From: Bacteroidota bacterium
GTDB lineage: Bacteria; Bacteroidota; Ignavibacteria; Ignavibacteriales; Melioribacteraceae
Direction: 5' to 3'
Length of the DNA: 64,000 nt
NCBI GenBank assembly: GCA_023381535.1
Contig: JAMCSN010000269.1
Coordinates: forward strand, 7,972-71,971
The notes under the pieces were generated by a model. It ran no database searches and had not been told where the DNA came from. It worked only from the letters and a program-made list of their open reading frames with translations. Below are positions 46,723-54,937 of this stretch, in pieces (the stretch's first letter is position 1; every line of letters begins with the position of its first letter). The position numbers and the translations under genes were made by a program.

Positions 46723-47376
46723 TCAGTCGGTCTTAATCATTTTACTTTCTTCGGTGTAATTCACAGACTCCGGATTTTGCAGATGGATAAGTTCGTTTAC
46801 GAATTTCTTGATGCGTTCGACCGATTCTTTCAATGTGGCAATATCTTCCCCTAGTTTTTTCTTCTCAGCTTCTTTCAACTCATTTTCGATATTGCCGAAT
46901 GAAAGCAAAAGACTGCTGAGCGGATTATTTATTTTATGACCGATTGTGCATGCCATTTCCACAACGGCTTTCGAATATTCGATATTTTTTAATTCGGATT
47001 GCAAATTAAAAATTCTAATACCGGATCTGATTCTTGCGAGCAGCTCTTGATTCTCGACGGGCTTAACAAGAAAATCATCTGCGCCAACGTCCAACCCCAT
47101 GATTCGATCTTTCAGCGAGGAGCGTGCGGTAAGAATTATAAAATAAACCAGCTTATACTTATCATCGCTCTTAAGAATATTGCATAGAGCCAATCCATCC
47201 AGTACAGGCATCGTCCAATCTGCAACAATCACTTTCGGTTCAAACTTTTTAAGAACTTCCAAAGCGTCCTGTCCGTTCAGCGCCGTCATAACATCGTAGT
47301 TATTTCTAAGAAGAAGTTTCTCAAGAATGAAGCGCGTGTCTTTTTCATCTTCTACAACTAAAACTTTATCTTTCAT
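46723..47376 (-). CDS. Response regulator fused to an H-box stub without kinase domain
   Basis: 217 residues from the ATG at 47376 (a TTG three codons upstream is possible). Residues 1-120 are a receiver domain with D10, phosphoacceptor D53, LTA Thr and VKP Lys. Residues about 130-205 look like a HisKA two-helix hairpin with an H-box-like TIGHKINNPL (H147) and then a charged helix, but there is no ATP-binding domain. It might be phosphorylated in trans, act as a histidine phosphotransferase, or just dimerise. It overlaps the preceding REC gene by 11 bp. Confidence 0.85.
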   Translation of the reverse strand: MKDKVLVVEDEKDTRFILEKLLLRNNYDVMTALNGQDALEVLKKFEPKVIVADWTMPVLDGLALCNILKSDDKYKLVYFIILTARSSLKDRIMGLDVGADDFLVKPVENQELLARIRSGIRIFNLQSELKNIEYSKAVVEMACTIGHKINNPLSSLLLSFGNIENELKEAEKKKLGEDIATLKESVERIKKFVNELIHLQNPESVNYTEESKMIKTD

Positions 47377-47773
47377 TTTGACCAAACACTAATTTGTTAA
47401 TCTTTTCGACAAGTTTATTATAGTCTGCAATCGGCTTTAAAAGGTAATCATCCGCCATGCTTTTCTCAAGAAGCGGGTCTCCAAATCCGCTTAACGGATA
47501 TGCTGTGACAAGCAAAATAGGAACCTTTAGATGCGCATAATTTTTTTTAATATGTTGAGACAACATGATACCGTCAATCCTTTTTGAAAAAAGCATCATG
47601 TTTCTAAGATTAATATCCAATATTATCAAATCAACATTACCGCTGTGAAGTTCGCGAAGTATTTCATCTACATCTTCCATAATCAACACTTCGGCGCCGA
47701 ATCTCTTGAAGAAAATTCTGTAGAAGTCTTGAAGAAAGACGTCATCTTCGACTATAATTACTTTTTTCAGCAT
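47366..47773 (-). CDS. Single-domain response regulator (REC only)
   Basis: 135 residues. Receiver features: EDD (10-11), phosphoacceptor D53 in LIILDIN, VTA Thr and LLKPI Lys. A short insertion after D53 (RNMMLFSKRIDG) lengthens the loop next to the active site compared with most receivers. It starts one base after the motB stop, so it is coupled to stator expression. Confidence 0.9.
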   Translation of the reverse strand: MLKKVIIVEDDVFLQDFYRIFFKRFGAEVLIMEDVDEILRELHSGNVDLIILDINLRNMMLFSKRIDGIMLSQHIKKNYAHLKVPILLVTAYPLSGFGDPLLEKSMADDYLLKPIADYNKLVEKINKLVFGQNER

Positions 47774-47774
47774 G

Positions 47775-48545
47775 TTATTTGGATTTAAATTTTACCGTTA
47801 TACTTATTCTTCTGTTGATAAAGCTGAACGGATTCTTTTTGTCTCTCAATCTGGTATCTGCGTAACCGTGAATTTCGTCAATTTGTTTCTCAGGCAATCC
47901 GCCCTCAACCAAAGCCCGTTTTGCAGCAAGAGCTCTTTCCGCGCTAAGTTCAAAATTTGTAAAGCCGGTTCCTTTGTTGTTAAACTGACGGGCATCGGTA
48001 TGCCCTTCAACAATTATTTTGTTGGATAACTTCGCAATTTCCAAACCGATTTTCTCTATCAATTTTTTTGCCTTCGCTTTCAACTCGGACGTTCCGATTT
48101 CAAAGAAAAGATCATTTGCGTTGTCAACCAATTCTATTCTCATTCCGTCCTGCGTCATTTGAATTTCAATTTGATGAGAGAATCCCAAAAGGTCGGTATC
48201 GGCTTTTAAATCATCCAATAGTTTTTTAGCCATCTTGTTGAATTCTTCCTTTTCGGCTTCCTTTCTTCTTTTTTCCTCTTCGGATTGAAAGCCTATTGAC
48301 GACAACTGCCCTTTACCGTCTATCAAATTTTTTGTTTTGCTGCTGAAGCCGATAGGGTCTTTAAAATATTCCGCAACAGCCCTTTGAACTGCTTCGCTTT
48401 GACTAAGCACCCAAAGAACAATAAACAATGCCATCATTGCAGTTACAAAATCTGCGTAAGCAACTTTCCACGCGCCTCCGTGGTGACCGCCGCCGCTTTT
48501 CTTAATTTTTTTTACTACGGGAGAAGATTCAGTCGTGCTTTCCAT
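47775..48545 (-). CDS. motB: MotB-type stator protein (set 1)
   Basis: 256 residues. A basic Gly/His-rich cytoplasmic tip leads into one TM helix with AYADFVTAMMALFIVLWVL; the ion-binding Asp is D32, the same number as in E. coli MotB. A linker with a coiled segment precedes the OmpA-like peptidoglycan-binding domain (about 130-255; EGHTDARQF, NFELSAERALAAKRAL). The TM sequence resembles proton-driven enterobacterial MotB. It overlaps the motA stop by one base (TAATG). Confidence 0.92.
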   Translation of the reverse strand: MESTTESSPVVKKIKKSGGGHHGGAWKVAYADFVTAMMALFIVLWVLSQSEAVQRAVAEYFKDPIGFSSKTKNLIDGKGQLSSIGFQSEEEKRRKEAEKEEFNKMAKKLLDDLKADTDLLGFSHQIEIQMTQDGMRIELVDNANDLFFEIGTSELKAKAKKLIEKIGLEIAKLSNKIIVEGHTDARQFNNKGTGFTNFELSAERALAAKRALVEGGLPEKQIDEIHGYADTRLRDKKNPFSFINRRISITVKFKSK

Positions 48546-49405
48546 TATTTTCCCTTTTTATTTCTCAATGCGGCTTCAAGTTCTTGGAAAGTCGGTCTCT
48601 CGTCGGAAAAAATTGTTCTGCGTGCAATTTCTGCCGCAACAAACGGCGGGTTGCCTTTTGAATAAGCAAGTATATAAGATTTTATGATTTGCAAATCTTG
48701 AACCTTCTCTTCAACTATGAGTCCAATGTTTGCAGCAATAGGATTTACAAATCCGTACGAGAGAAGAACACCAAGAAAAGTCCCGACCAATGCTGCGGCT
48801 ACATGATGACCGACAGTTTCAGCGCCTTCGCTGATTGACGCCATCGTAACAATGATGCCGAGAACCGCGGCAACAATACCGAGACCGGGTAATGAATCTC
48901 CAACTCTGTTCAGTCCTTCCGAGATAGGTTTGTGTTCTTTTTCAAAAGTTTCAATCTCCGAATCCATCAGCGATTCAAGCTCATGCGGCGGAACAGAACT
49001 TGCAAGCATTACTTTCATCGTGTCGCAGAAAAAATTTCTCCGGTATGCATCATCTGCGAATCTTGTTGCCTTTTTCAAGATTTCGCTTTTCTCCGGGTTT
49101 TCGATATGCTTTTCAATCGCCAGTAATCCTTCGCGCTGAGCGATGAAAAAAAGTTCGCTGAACGCTTTCAACATCTGGATGTAATCTTCTTTCGTATTCG
49201 GCTTATGCGAAAAAGTTTGAGGTATGTAGCCCGCAATTTTTTTCAGCAAAGGTAGAGGAGAAGCAATCAGCAAACTTCCGATTGCGGCACCGCCAATCGT
49301 TATGAATTCAGCTATCTGGATCAATAAAATTAGGTTGCCGCCGCCAAATGTGAACCCGCCTATAACAGCCAGTATTACTATTACAATTCCGATTATTACG
49401 AACAT
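48545..49405 (-). CDS. motA: MotA-type stator protein (set 1)
   Basis: 286 residues, close to E. coli MotA. Four TM helices: two at the N-terminus (about 3-22 and 32-52) and two in the MotA/TolQ/ExbB region (about 160-182 and 192-215; LPGLGIVAAVLGIIVTM, AALVGTFLGVLLSYG) with conserved prolines. The cytoplasmic loop carries charged residues that contact FliG. With MotB it forms the ion channel that drives rotation. Its start overlaps the end of the REC-HPt gene by 10 bp. Confidence 0.93.
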   Translation of the reverse strand: MFVIIGIVIVILAVIGGFTFGGGNLILLIQIAEFITIGGAAIGSLLIASPLPLLKKIAGYIPQTFSHKPNTKEDYIQMLKAFSELFFIAQREGLLAIEKHIENPEKSEILKKATRFADDAYRRNFFCDTMKVMLASSVPPHELESLMDSEIETFEKEHKPISEGLNRVGDSLPGLGIVAAVLGIIVTMASISEGAETVGHHVAAALVGTFLGVLLSYGFVNPIAANIGLIVEEKVQDLQIIKSYILAYSKGNPPFVAAEIARRTIFSDERPTFQELEAALRNKKGK

Positions 49406-50130
49406 AGTGTTGTCCTGGTTACGTGCTGAGATTCAATTTGCGATAAGCTTTGCAGCAGCGCTTCACATTTAGAGTTTATATCCACCCATGTTTTTGCCGG
49501 GTCATCAATTACAGTTTCCAGCTCCACACACTGATCGGTAATGTTGGCAAAACCGGCCGTTCCGCCGGAACCTTTCAGCTCATGAATAACCAGTTTCAGT
49601 AATTCCTTATTGCGGTGGTTTAATGATTGTCTTATCGATTCTTTTTTTGTAACGAGCGAACTAATAAAAAATCTTTTAACCTCTCTCAAAAATTGTTCTT
49701 TCTCTGTTGCAGAGAACGACGCATTTTTTTTCGTGCTCACAAGAAATGTTTTACCGAGTACATCGTCAATCGCTTTAATCATCGATTCCTTAGACAGCGG
49801 CTTAGACACAATTTTTTCTGCGCCGGCTTCCATTGCTGCCACTACGTTGTCTTTATTGGTGTGCCCGCTAATTACTATCACCGGAATCTGTTTAACATTT
49901 TCGAGAACTTTTAATACGCGCAGCATTTTTATTCCGTCCAGGTTCGGCATCATGAGATCTAAAATAATCAACTGCGGTTTGTACTCAACCGCTTTCTGCA
50001 AACCTTCCAGCCCGTCGTTGCAAGTAAATACGTCAATATTGTAGTCGGAGAGAAACTTCTTCAAGGAATTTCGAATCACATCCGAATCATCGATTACAAG
50101 TATCTTCACCTTGTCGTTTTCAACATTCAT
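49396..50130 (-). CDS. REC-HPt phosphorelay protein
   Basis: 244 residues. The receiver domain (about 8-128) has D14/D15, phosphoacceptor D58 (LILDLMMP), ISGHT and VSKPLS. A helical HPt domain (about 145-230) contains HELKGSGGTAG with phosphoacceptor H183. Such a fusion can pass phosphate from a kinase through Asp to His and on to another receiver; two REC genes and a kinase lie within 6 kb in the same run. It sits between csrA and motA. Confidence 0.88.
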   Translation of the reverse strand: MNVENDKVKILVIDDSDVIRNSLKKFLSDYNIDVFTCNDGLEGLQKAVEYKPQLIILDLMMPNLDGIKMLRVLKVLENVKQIPVIVISGHTNKDNVVAAMEAGAEKIVSKPLSKESMIKAIDDVLGKTFLVSTKKNASFSATEKEQFLREVKRFFISSLVTKKESIRQSLNHRNKELLKLVIHELKGSGGTAGFANITDQCVELETVIDDPAKTWVDINSKCEALLQSLSQIESQHVTRTTLCS

Positions 50131-50134
50131 AACT

Positions 50135-50368
50135 TTATACTTTTTTGATTTTATACTTTATTAAATCGACCGGCGGCTGCAGCTTTGTTTGCGAAGCTTG
50201 GATGGTATTTTCCTTCACCTTTTCGTAAATCTCTCCTCGCAAAATTTGGATGCTCTTTGCAGCTTCAATTCCGATCTTAACCTGGTTTTCGGAAATGGAA
50301 ATAATCTTTACCGTAATTTCCGTACCCAGTTTGATTTCTTCGTTTATTTTTCTCGTTAGAACTAGCAT
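50135..50368 (-). CDS. csrA: CsrA, post-transcriptional regulator
   Basis: 77 residues. Complete CsrA sequence: MLVLTRKINEEIKLG, ITVKIISISENQVKIGIEAAKSI, LRGEIYEKVKENT. The key RNA-binding residues (Leu4, Arg6 and the second R-G-E-I-Y segment) are present. It forms a domain-swapped dimer that binds GGA hairpins and blocks translation or alters stability. It lies 4 bp after fliW. The flagellin leader in this window carries a matching site. Confidence 0.96.
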   Translation of the reverse strand: MLVLTRKINEEIKLGTEITVKIISISENQVKIGIEAAKSIQILRGEIYEKVKENTIQASQTKLQPPVDLIKYKIKKV

Positions 50369-50372
50369 AGTA

Positions 50373-50753
50373 TTATTCTGTAAATAAGTTATAGTCTATT
50401 TGATATTTGTCTGAATCAAGAATTTTTTGAACTCCCTTTTTATCCTCTTGGTTGATGTAAACGGGAGCTTTCAGATTGACCGTGATTTTCTTCGGATCGG
50501 CATTGAGAACAACAATCCCGAAAGCCTCGAAGTTTTCTTCTTGCGGGTAGCGTTCGTCAATTACCCGCATACCGAACATCGGGAAAGCAATGTCCGGATT
50601 GTCAATCGAGTTAAGCCAGTAGAAAAGACTGTCGTCGGGTTTGATAAACAAATATTTCTTAAGCTCTTCAAAACCGAAGAGACCTTTTTCGAACGTGATT
50701 ATTTTGTCTTCGGGAAATTCAATCTCCCCGAACCTGTATGTTTTTAGTTTCAT
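50373..50753 (-). CDS. fliW: FliW, CsrA antagonist and flagellin-binding assembly factor
   Basis: 126 residues. FliW signatures: FGEIEFPEDKIITFEKGLFGFEELKKYLFI, then the PDIAFPM and VVLNADPKKITVNLKAPV segments. It binds free flagellin or CsrA, so excess flagellin releases CsrA to shut down flagellin translation. It lies 6 bp after the second motB and 4 bp before csrA. Confidence 0.93.
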   Translation of the reverse strand: MKLKTYRFGEIEFPEDKIITFEKGLFGFEELKKYLFIKPDDSLFYWLNSIDNPDIAFPMFGMRVIDERYPQEENFEAFGIVVLNADPKKITVNLKAPVYINQEDKKGVQKILDSDKYQIDYNLFTE

Positions 50754-50759
50754 ATCAAC

Positions 50760-51569
50760 TCACTTAAGAATTACTAAATCTACTCTTCTATTTTTTGCCC
50801 GGTTTTCAGGTGTATCGTTCGGCGCAATCGGACGGTACTCGGCATAGCCGAGTATCGAAACCTTATCCGGATCAAGTCCGTCTTCCTTTATTAAATAGTA
50901 CGCTGTGCTCAGCGCGCGGTCCACCGATAAATGCCAGTTTGAAGGATACCGCGCCGTGTTAATCGGCACATTATCAGTATGACCTTCAATGCGAATATCG
51001 TTCGGAATATCTTTAATAACTTTCGCCAGTCTATCGAGCACCGTTCTTGAATTTTCATTTAAGCCGGCTTGAGCTGGCGCAAAAAGCACTTCATCCAAAA
51101 TATGAACCGTTATACCTTTTTCGTTTTCTTCAAGCTGAATTGTATTTGAGTAATTATATTCTTTAATCAACCGGTTAAGTTGAGTGCCCAGCGTTTCTTT
51201 TGGTCCGATGGAAGCGGTTTTCAATTCGGGCGCCGGATTTATTACCGCTTCATTTCCAAAATAGTTTCCCAAAGCGTGCGCTACATTTTTGTATTTCGCA
51301 GCATCAATTTTCGAGATTGCATAAAGGATAATAAAAAAACCCAACAGCAAAGTGATGAGATCAGAATATGTTATAAGGTATCTGTCCTCATCGTTTTTTT
51401 CCGGGAAAAGATTTTCTTCGGAGCTTAGGCTGCCAATCTGCCTTGCTGGTCTCTTTGCGGCAACATTCCTACCAATCTTGCTTTCATGATTGACGGGATT
51501 TCCCCGCTCTGTAATGTCAGCACCGCTTCCAAAGAAATCTCCATCATATTTTTTTCCTCTAAATGACAT
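50760..51569 (-). CDS. motB: MotB-type stator protein (set 2)
   Basis: Up to 269 residues. The TM helix is YLITYSDLITLLLGFFIILYAIS with the ion-binding Asp; an OmpA-like domain follows (about 165-268; EGHTDNVPI, NWHLSVDRALSTAYYL, NRRVDLVI). The only ATG/GTG/TTG start in frame is at 51569, but that makes a 145-bp overlap with the conserved end of motA. A start near the ATT at 51437 would give the normal ~20 residues before the helix. The coordinates given use the ATG; the true N-terminus is unsettled. This TM sequence differs from set 1 and is closer to Bacillus MotB/MotS types. Confidence 0.85.
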   Translation of the reverse strand: MSFRGKKYDGDFFGSGADITERGNPVNHESKIGRNVAAKRPARQIGSLSSEENLFPEKNDEDRYLITYSDLITLLLGFFIILYAISKIDAAKYKNVAHALGNYFGNEAVINPAPELKTASIGPKETLGTQLNRLIKEYNYSNTIQLEENEKGITVHILDEVLFAPAQAGLNENSRTVLDRLAKVIKDIPNDIRIEGHTDNVPINTARYPSNWHLSVDRALSTAYYLIKEDGLDPDKVSILGYAEYRPIAPNDTPENRAKNRRVDLVILK

Positions 51570-52204
51570 CTCTTTAATCTATCACCAATTGGTAACCAAA
51601 GTAAATTTGCGCTGAATACTCCCCACAATGTTGCGATGAACGCAGTTGCAATGCTTTGAATCAAAACATTGGGGTCTGTGCCGGCATTTGCGAGCGTTAT
51701 AATCAAACCCATAACGGTTCCGATAATACCCATCGTTGGAGCGTAGCCGCCCATTTTTGTAAATATCTGAATATTGGAAAAATGTCTTTCCTGCATTGCC
51801 TTAAGTTCCAGCTGCGCAAGAATCTGCAATGATTCGCCGTCGGTTCCGTCAAGAGCAAACTTCGTCATTTTTCGAGGGAACAGATAATCGAACTTCTTCA
51901 AATCTCTTTCTATCGAAAGTATTCCCTCTCTTCTTGCCTTCATCGAAAGTTCGACAAATGTATTAATCAGTTTTTCGATATTGTAAGTCTTGGGGAAATA
52001 TGCCAGCTGAATCAGTTTATAAACATTTGAGAATTTATCTAAGCCGAAGCCGATTATTACCGCCGAAAAAGTTCCTCCGAAAACAATTATCAAAGATGAA
52101 AGGATAAACAATGCGCGAAGCGACCCGCCTTCAAAAAGGAAGGAGCCGAAAATGGAGAAGACACCAATAATTAACCCGAATGTTGTGCCGAATTTTTTTA
52201 TCAT
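51425..52204 (-). CDS. motA: MotA-type stator protein (set 2)
   Basis: 259 residues, the shorter PomA/Bacillus MotA-like form. Four TM helices: about 5-24 and 30-50, then about 148-170 (GGYAPTMGIIGTVMGLIITL) and 180-205 (ATAFIATLWGVFSANLLWLPI). Cytoplasmic segment MKARREGILSIERDL is typical of the family. It overlaps flgL by 4 bp upstream and, depending on the MotB start, 13-145 bp downstream. Confidence 0.92.
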   Translation of the reverse strand: MIKKFGTTFGLIIGVFSIFGSFLFEGGSLRALFILSSLIIVFGGTFSAVIIGFGLDKFSNVYKLIQLAYFPKTYNIEKLINTFVELSMKARREGILSIERDLKKFDYLFPRKMTKFALDGTDGESLQILAQLELKAMQERHFSNIQIFTKMGGYAPTMGIIGTVMGLIITLANAGTDPNVLIQSIATAFIATLWGVFSANLLWLPIGDRLKRCHLEEKNMMEISLEAVLTLQSGEIPSIMKARLVGMLPQRDQQGRLAA

Positions 52205-53079
52205 AAATAATCGATCAGAGATTTTGGTAAGACGTTTGACAATATTTTATTAGATACTTGAAGCAAATAATCTTGCTGCTGAAGATCAACCACAAGCTTT
52301 GCGGTATCGATACCTTGTACCTTTGTCAGCATTGCTTGATAGTTATCCGACTGATTTTGCAGCAAATCGTGAATGTTCTGAAACCGATTTATTTTCGCAC
52401 CGTTTTCAGATTGCACATTTAGCAACGCATTATACGCAGTACTTAGATCGTTCAATTGTGTTTGAGTTGGAGCGTTACCACCTACGAGCGAATCTATAAT
52501 GTTGTTAACCGCGGTAAAAATTCCTGTACCGGATATTTTTGTACTGGGGATGTTAATTGTTTCAGTAACGTTATCAGAAAGTCTTAGCTTAACTTCTCCG
52601 GAATGATCAGTTGCAGAAACAACAGCTTTTCCGTTTACGTCTATCGAAACCGGATCATCGGAATAGTTGGTTCCTCCGAACAAATACATTCCGTTCTGTT
52701 TTGTATTAACGTTGTTAACAATTGCCGCCAGCGAATCTTTTATCGATTGAGCAATCGAACCGTAGTTCGAAGAATTCAAAGCATTCACAGCACTGTTCGA
52801 TGAACTAATTATGTTTTGAAGTTGGGTAGTAATTTGATCAAGTGAATTAAGCGACGACTGCATGAAGCTGGTTGCGCTGTCGGCATTTTTTATATATGAC
52901 AAAGTCTTGTTGTTCTGCGAATTCAACCTAATCGAATCCAGTGCGCCGGAAACATCGTCCGAGACATTCAAAATCTTGGTGTTTGCCGCAAGCTGAGATT
53001 GTATTTGAACTTCCTTCTGCGCAACTTTATCGTGGTTGTAGAGATATTGATCGGTCATCATTCCTTCGGTAACTCTCAT
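52201..53079 (-). CDS. flgL: FlgL, hook-filament junction protein (HAP3)
   Basis: 292 residues. Flagellin-like ends are present: N-terminal MRVTEGMMTDQYLYN with a helical segment to ADSATSFMQSSLNSLDQI, the NGMYLFGGT motif typical of FlgL near residue 130, and a C-terminal helix (LQQQDYLLQVSNKIL). It joins the hook to the filament together with FlgK. It lies 12 bp after flgK. Confidence 0.93.
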   Translation of the reverse strand: MRVTEGMMTDQYLYNHDKVAQKEVQIQSQLAANTKILNVSDDVSGALDSIRLNSQNNKTLSYIKNADSATSFMQSSLNSLDQITTQLQNIISSSNSAVNALNSSNYGSIAQSIKDSLAAIVNNVNTKQNGMYLFGGTNYSDDPVSIDVNGKAVVSATDHSGEVKLRLSDNVTETINIPSTKISGTGIFTAVNNIIDSLVGGNAPTQTQLNDLSTAYNALLNVQSENGAKINRFQNIHDLLQNQSDNYQAMLTKVQGIDTAKLVVDLQQQDYLLQVSNKILSNVLPKSLIDYL

Positions 53080-53091
53080 GATGCTACTCCG

Positions 53092-54483
53092 TTAAAACAT
53101 GTTTAATAATGTTTGGATCATATCGTCAGCTATCTTAATCATTTTTGCCGCAGCGTCGTAAGACCTTTGGTATTTCATAATATTCGTCATCTCTTCGTCA
53201 ATGGATACGCCTGAATAAGATTGTTTTTGCGTTTTAAGATTCAGCATAATCGTATTGTCGGATTGCACTTCATTATCACTCCGATTTTTATCCAGTCCGA
53301 TGCTGTTAAGTATCGAAGAATAACCGTCGCCAAAAGAAAGGTTGTTCAGTTCGGGAAATTTTGTGTTCACCAAGTCTGCAATCTTGTTGGAAACATTACT
53401 GTTGCCGTCGGCGCCCTGCACATCCGAAGCCGCTATGTTTCCGGGATCTGCAAGAATAGAAGAATTAATTTTCAGTTCACCGTCAACAACCGCATTAACC
53501 ACGCCGGAAGGACCGACTTCACCAAAAAATGGAATTCCGTTTGTCGAAGCTCCCGTGGTTGAAAGCGTGTATCCTTGCGTGTGAAGTTCATTCACTTTGG
53601 AAACAAAAGTATTTTCAAGATTTTCCAAATTGCTCAGGTAACCAGGAATCTTGTTCGAATAAAGATCCGAGAGAGCATTGAACTGACCGGAATTAACAAC
53701 CGCAACGGAGTTTGTATCGTTAACAGATACAAGGCGAAGCTGACCGTTTATATTTGCCAGTTGGAACTGATTGTAGCCTGATTGATCGGCACCGTAAGAA
53801 CCGCCAACATTTACCTGAACCGCACCGGAATCACTTTTCTGAACAGAGACATTCACAAGCTGACTTAATTGATCTATCAAAGAATCTCTTTGATCTTCAA
53901 GCTCGCTTGCTTTCACTCCCCGCGATTGAGCATCGTAAACCTGAAGATTCAAATCATGAATCTGTTTTAAGTAGCCGTTGATTTGATCGACCGTAGAATT
54001 CGCCTGCTGTTGTACCGAATATTGTATATAGGTGAGGCCGTCAACAGTCTGCTTGAATCTTTGACTTAGGTTTTGTGCTTTCTGAACTACATTCAATCTT
54101 AACTGTGAAGAAGTAGGGTTGGCGGATAATTCATTCCACGAGTTGAAGAAATCCGTAATGCCGGCAGATATGCCCGTGCTGGAAGGTTCTCCGGTGAGCG
54201 CTTCAATCTGCTGCAATACTTCCGATCTTTTGCCTGCATCGGAAAATGTTGATTGGTATTTTCTTATTTGAGTATCGAGAACATCTTGGCGAATGCGCTG
54301 CACATCCTGAACGTTTACACCTGCACCCTTTCCGTCAATATTCGATTCCGATGCAAGAACAACGCGCTGACGCGTATAGTCGGGATTTCCGGCATTTGAA
54401 ATATTATTGGACGATACACTAATGGCTTCTTGATAAGCGCTCATTGTCCGGACCGATATGTCAAACAATCCGCCGATACCCAT
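53092..54483 (-). CDS. flgK: FlgK, hook-filament junction protein (HAP1)
   Basis: 463 residues. The N-terminal rod/hook signature SVSSNNISNAGNPDYTRQRVV, the GAGVNV segment, and the C-terminal SGVSIDEEMTNIMKYQRSYDAAAKMI are typical of FlgK. Mid-region residues form the variable domain. It is the first junction protein added after hook completion. It lies one base after the flgN stop. Confidence 0.94.
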   Translation of the reverse strand: MGIGGLFDISVRTMSAYQEAISVSSNNISNAGNPDYTRQRVVLASESNIDGKGAGVNVQDVQRIRQDVLDTQIRKYQSTFSDAGKRSEVLQQIEALTGEPSSTGISAGITDFFNSWNELSANPTSSQLRLNVVQKAQNLSQRFKQTVDGLTYIQYSVQQQANSTVDQINGYLKQIHDLNLQVYDAQSRGVKASELEDQRDSLIDQLSQLVNVSVQKSDSGAVQVNVGGSYGADQSGYNQFQLANINGQLRLVSVNDTNSVAVVNSGQFNALSDLYSNKIPGYLSNLENLENTFVSKVNELHTQGYTLSTTGASTNGIPFFGEVGPSGVVNAVVDGELKINSSILADPGNIAASDVQGADGNSNVSNKIADLVNTKFPELNNLSFGDGYSSILNSIGLDKNRSDNEVQSDNTIMLNLKTQKQSYSGVSIDEEMTNIMKYQRSYDAAAKMIKIADDMIQTLLNMF

Positions 54484-54484
54484 T

Positions 54485-54937
54485 TCAAACTCTCTTGTTT
54501 ACAAGTAAATGTTTATTTGAACCCGCAGCAATCAGCAAAGTTTCTTTTATAAGACCGCGCGAAAATTCAACTATGTCTCTAAGCTGTGTATTTCTGTCCT
54601 TAACACTGTCTGCCTTTTCTTTCAAAACGTTTCTCAGCTGCAGCAGCTCTTTCGTTTCTTTTCCGAAAAGATTTTTTCCTTTGTCAATCATTTTATCAAG
54701 CGAATAATCCGTTAGACCAAGATTAAACTTCTTCCCAATTTCTTTAACGGCTTCAACACGAATTTTTTCTTCGTCTTGAAGTTTTCTCAGCAGCATCTGC
54801 TCGCTGCTAATTGTCTTTTCCAACGCCGCATAATCGTTCTTCGTTATTGCCAGTTTCTGATCTTCAAGAGTCTGAATGAGTTGATCAAGATTTTCAGCTT
54901 GAGCCTTCATCGAATCAATTAAATGTTGTGTACTCAT
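54485..54937 (-). CDS. flgN: FlgN-like export chaperone
   Basis: 150 residues, wholly helical and charged. The N-terminal LDQLIQTLEDQKLAITKNDYAALEKTIS and the later C-terminal helix fit the FlgN family, the chaperone for FlgK and FlgL. Its ATG overlaps the flgJ stop (ATGA) and it ends one base before flgK, its expected client, which supports the call. Confidence 0.85.
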   Translation of the reverse strand: MSTQHLIDSMKAQAENLDQLIQTLEDQKLAITKNDYAALEKTISSEQMLLRKLQDEEKIRVEAVKEIGKKFNLGLTDYSLDKMIDKGKNLFGKETKELLQLRNVLKEKADSVKDRNTQLRDIVEFSRGLIKETLLIAAGSNKHLLVNKRV

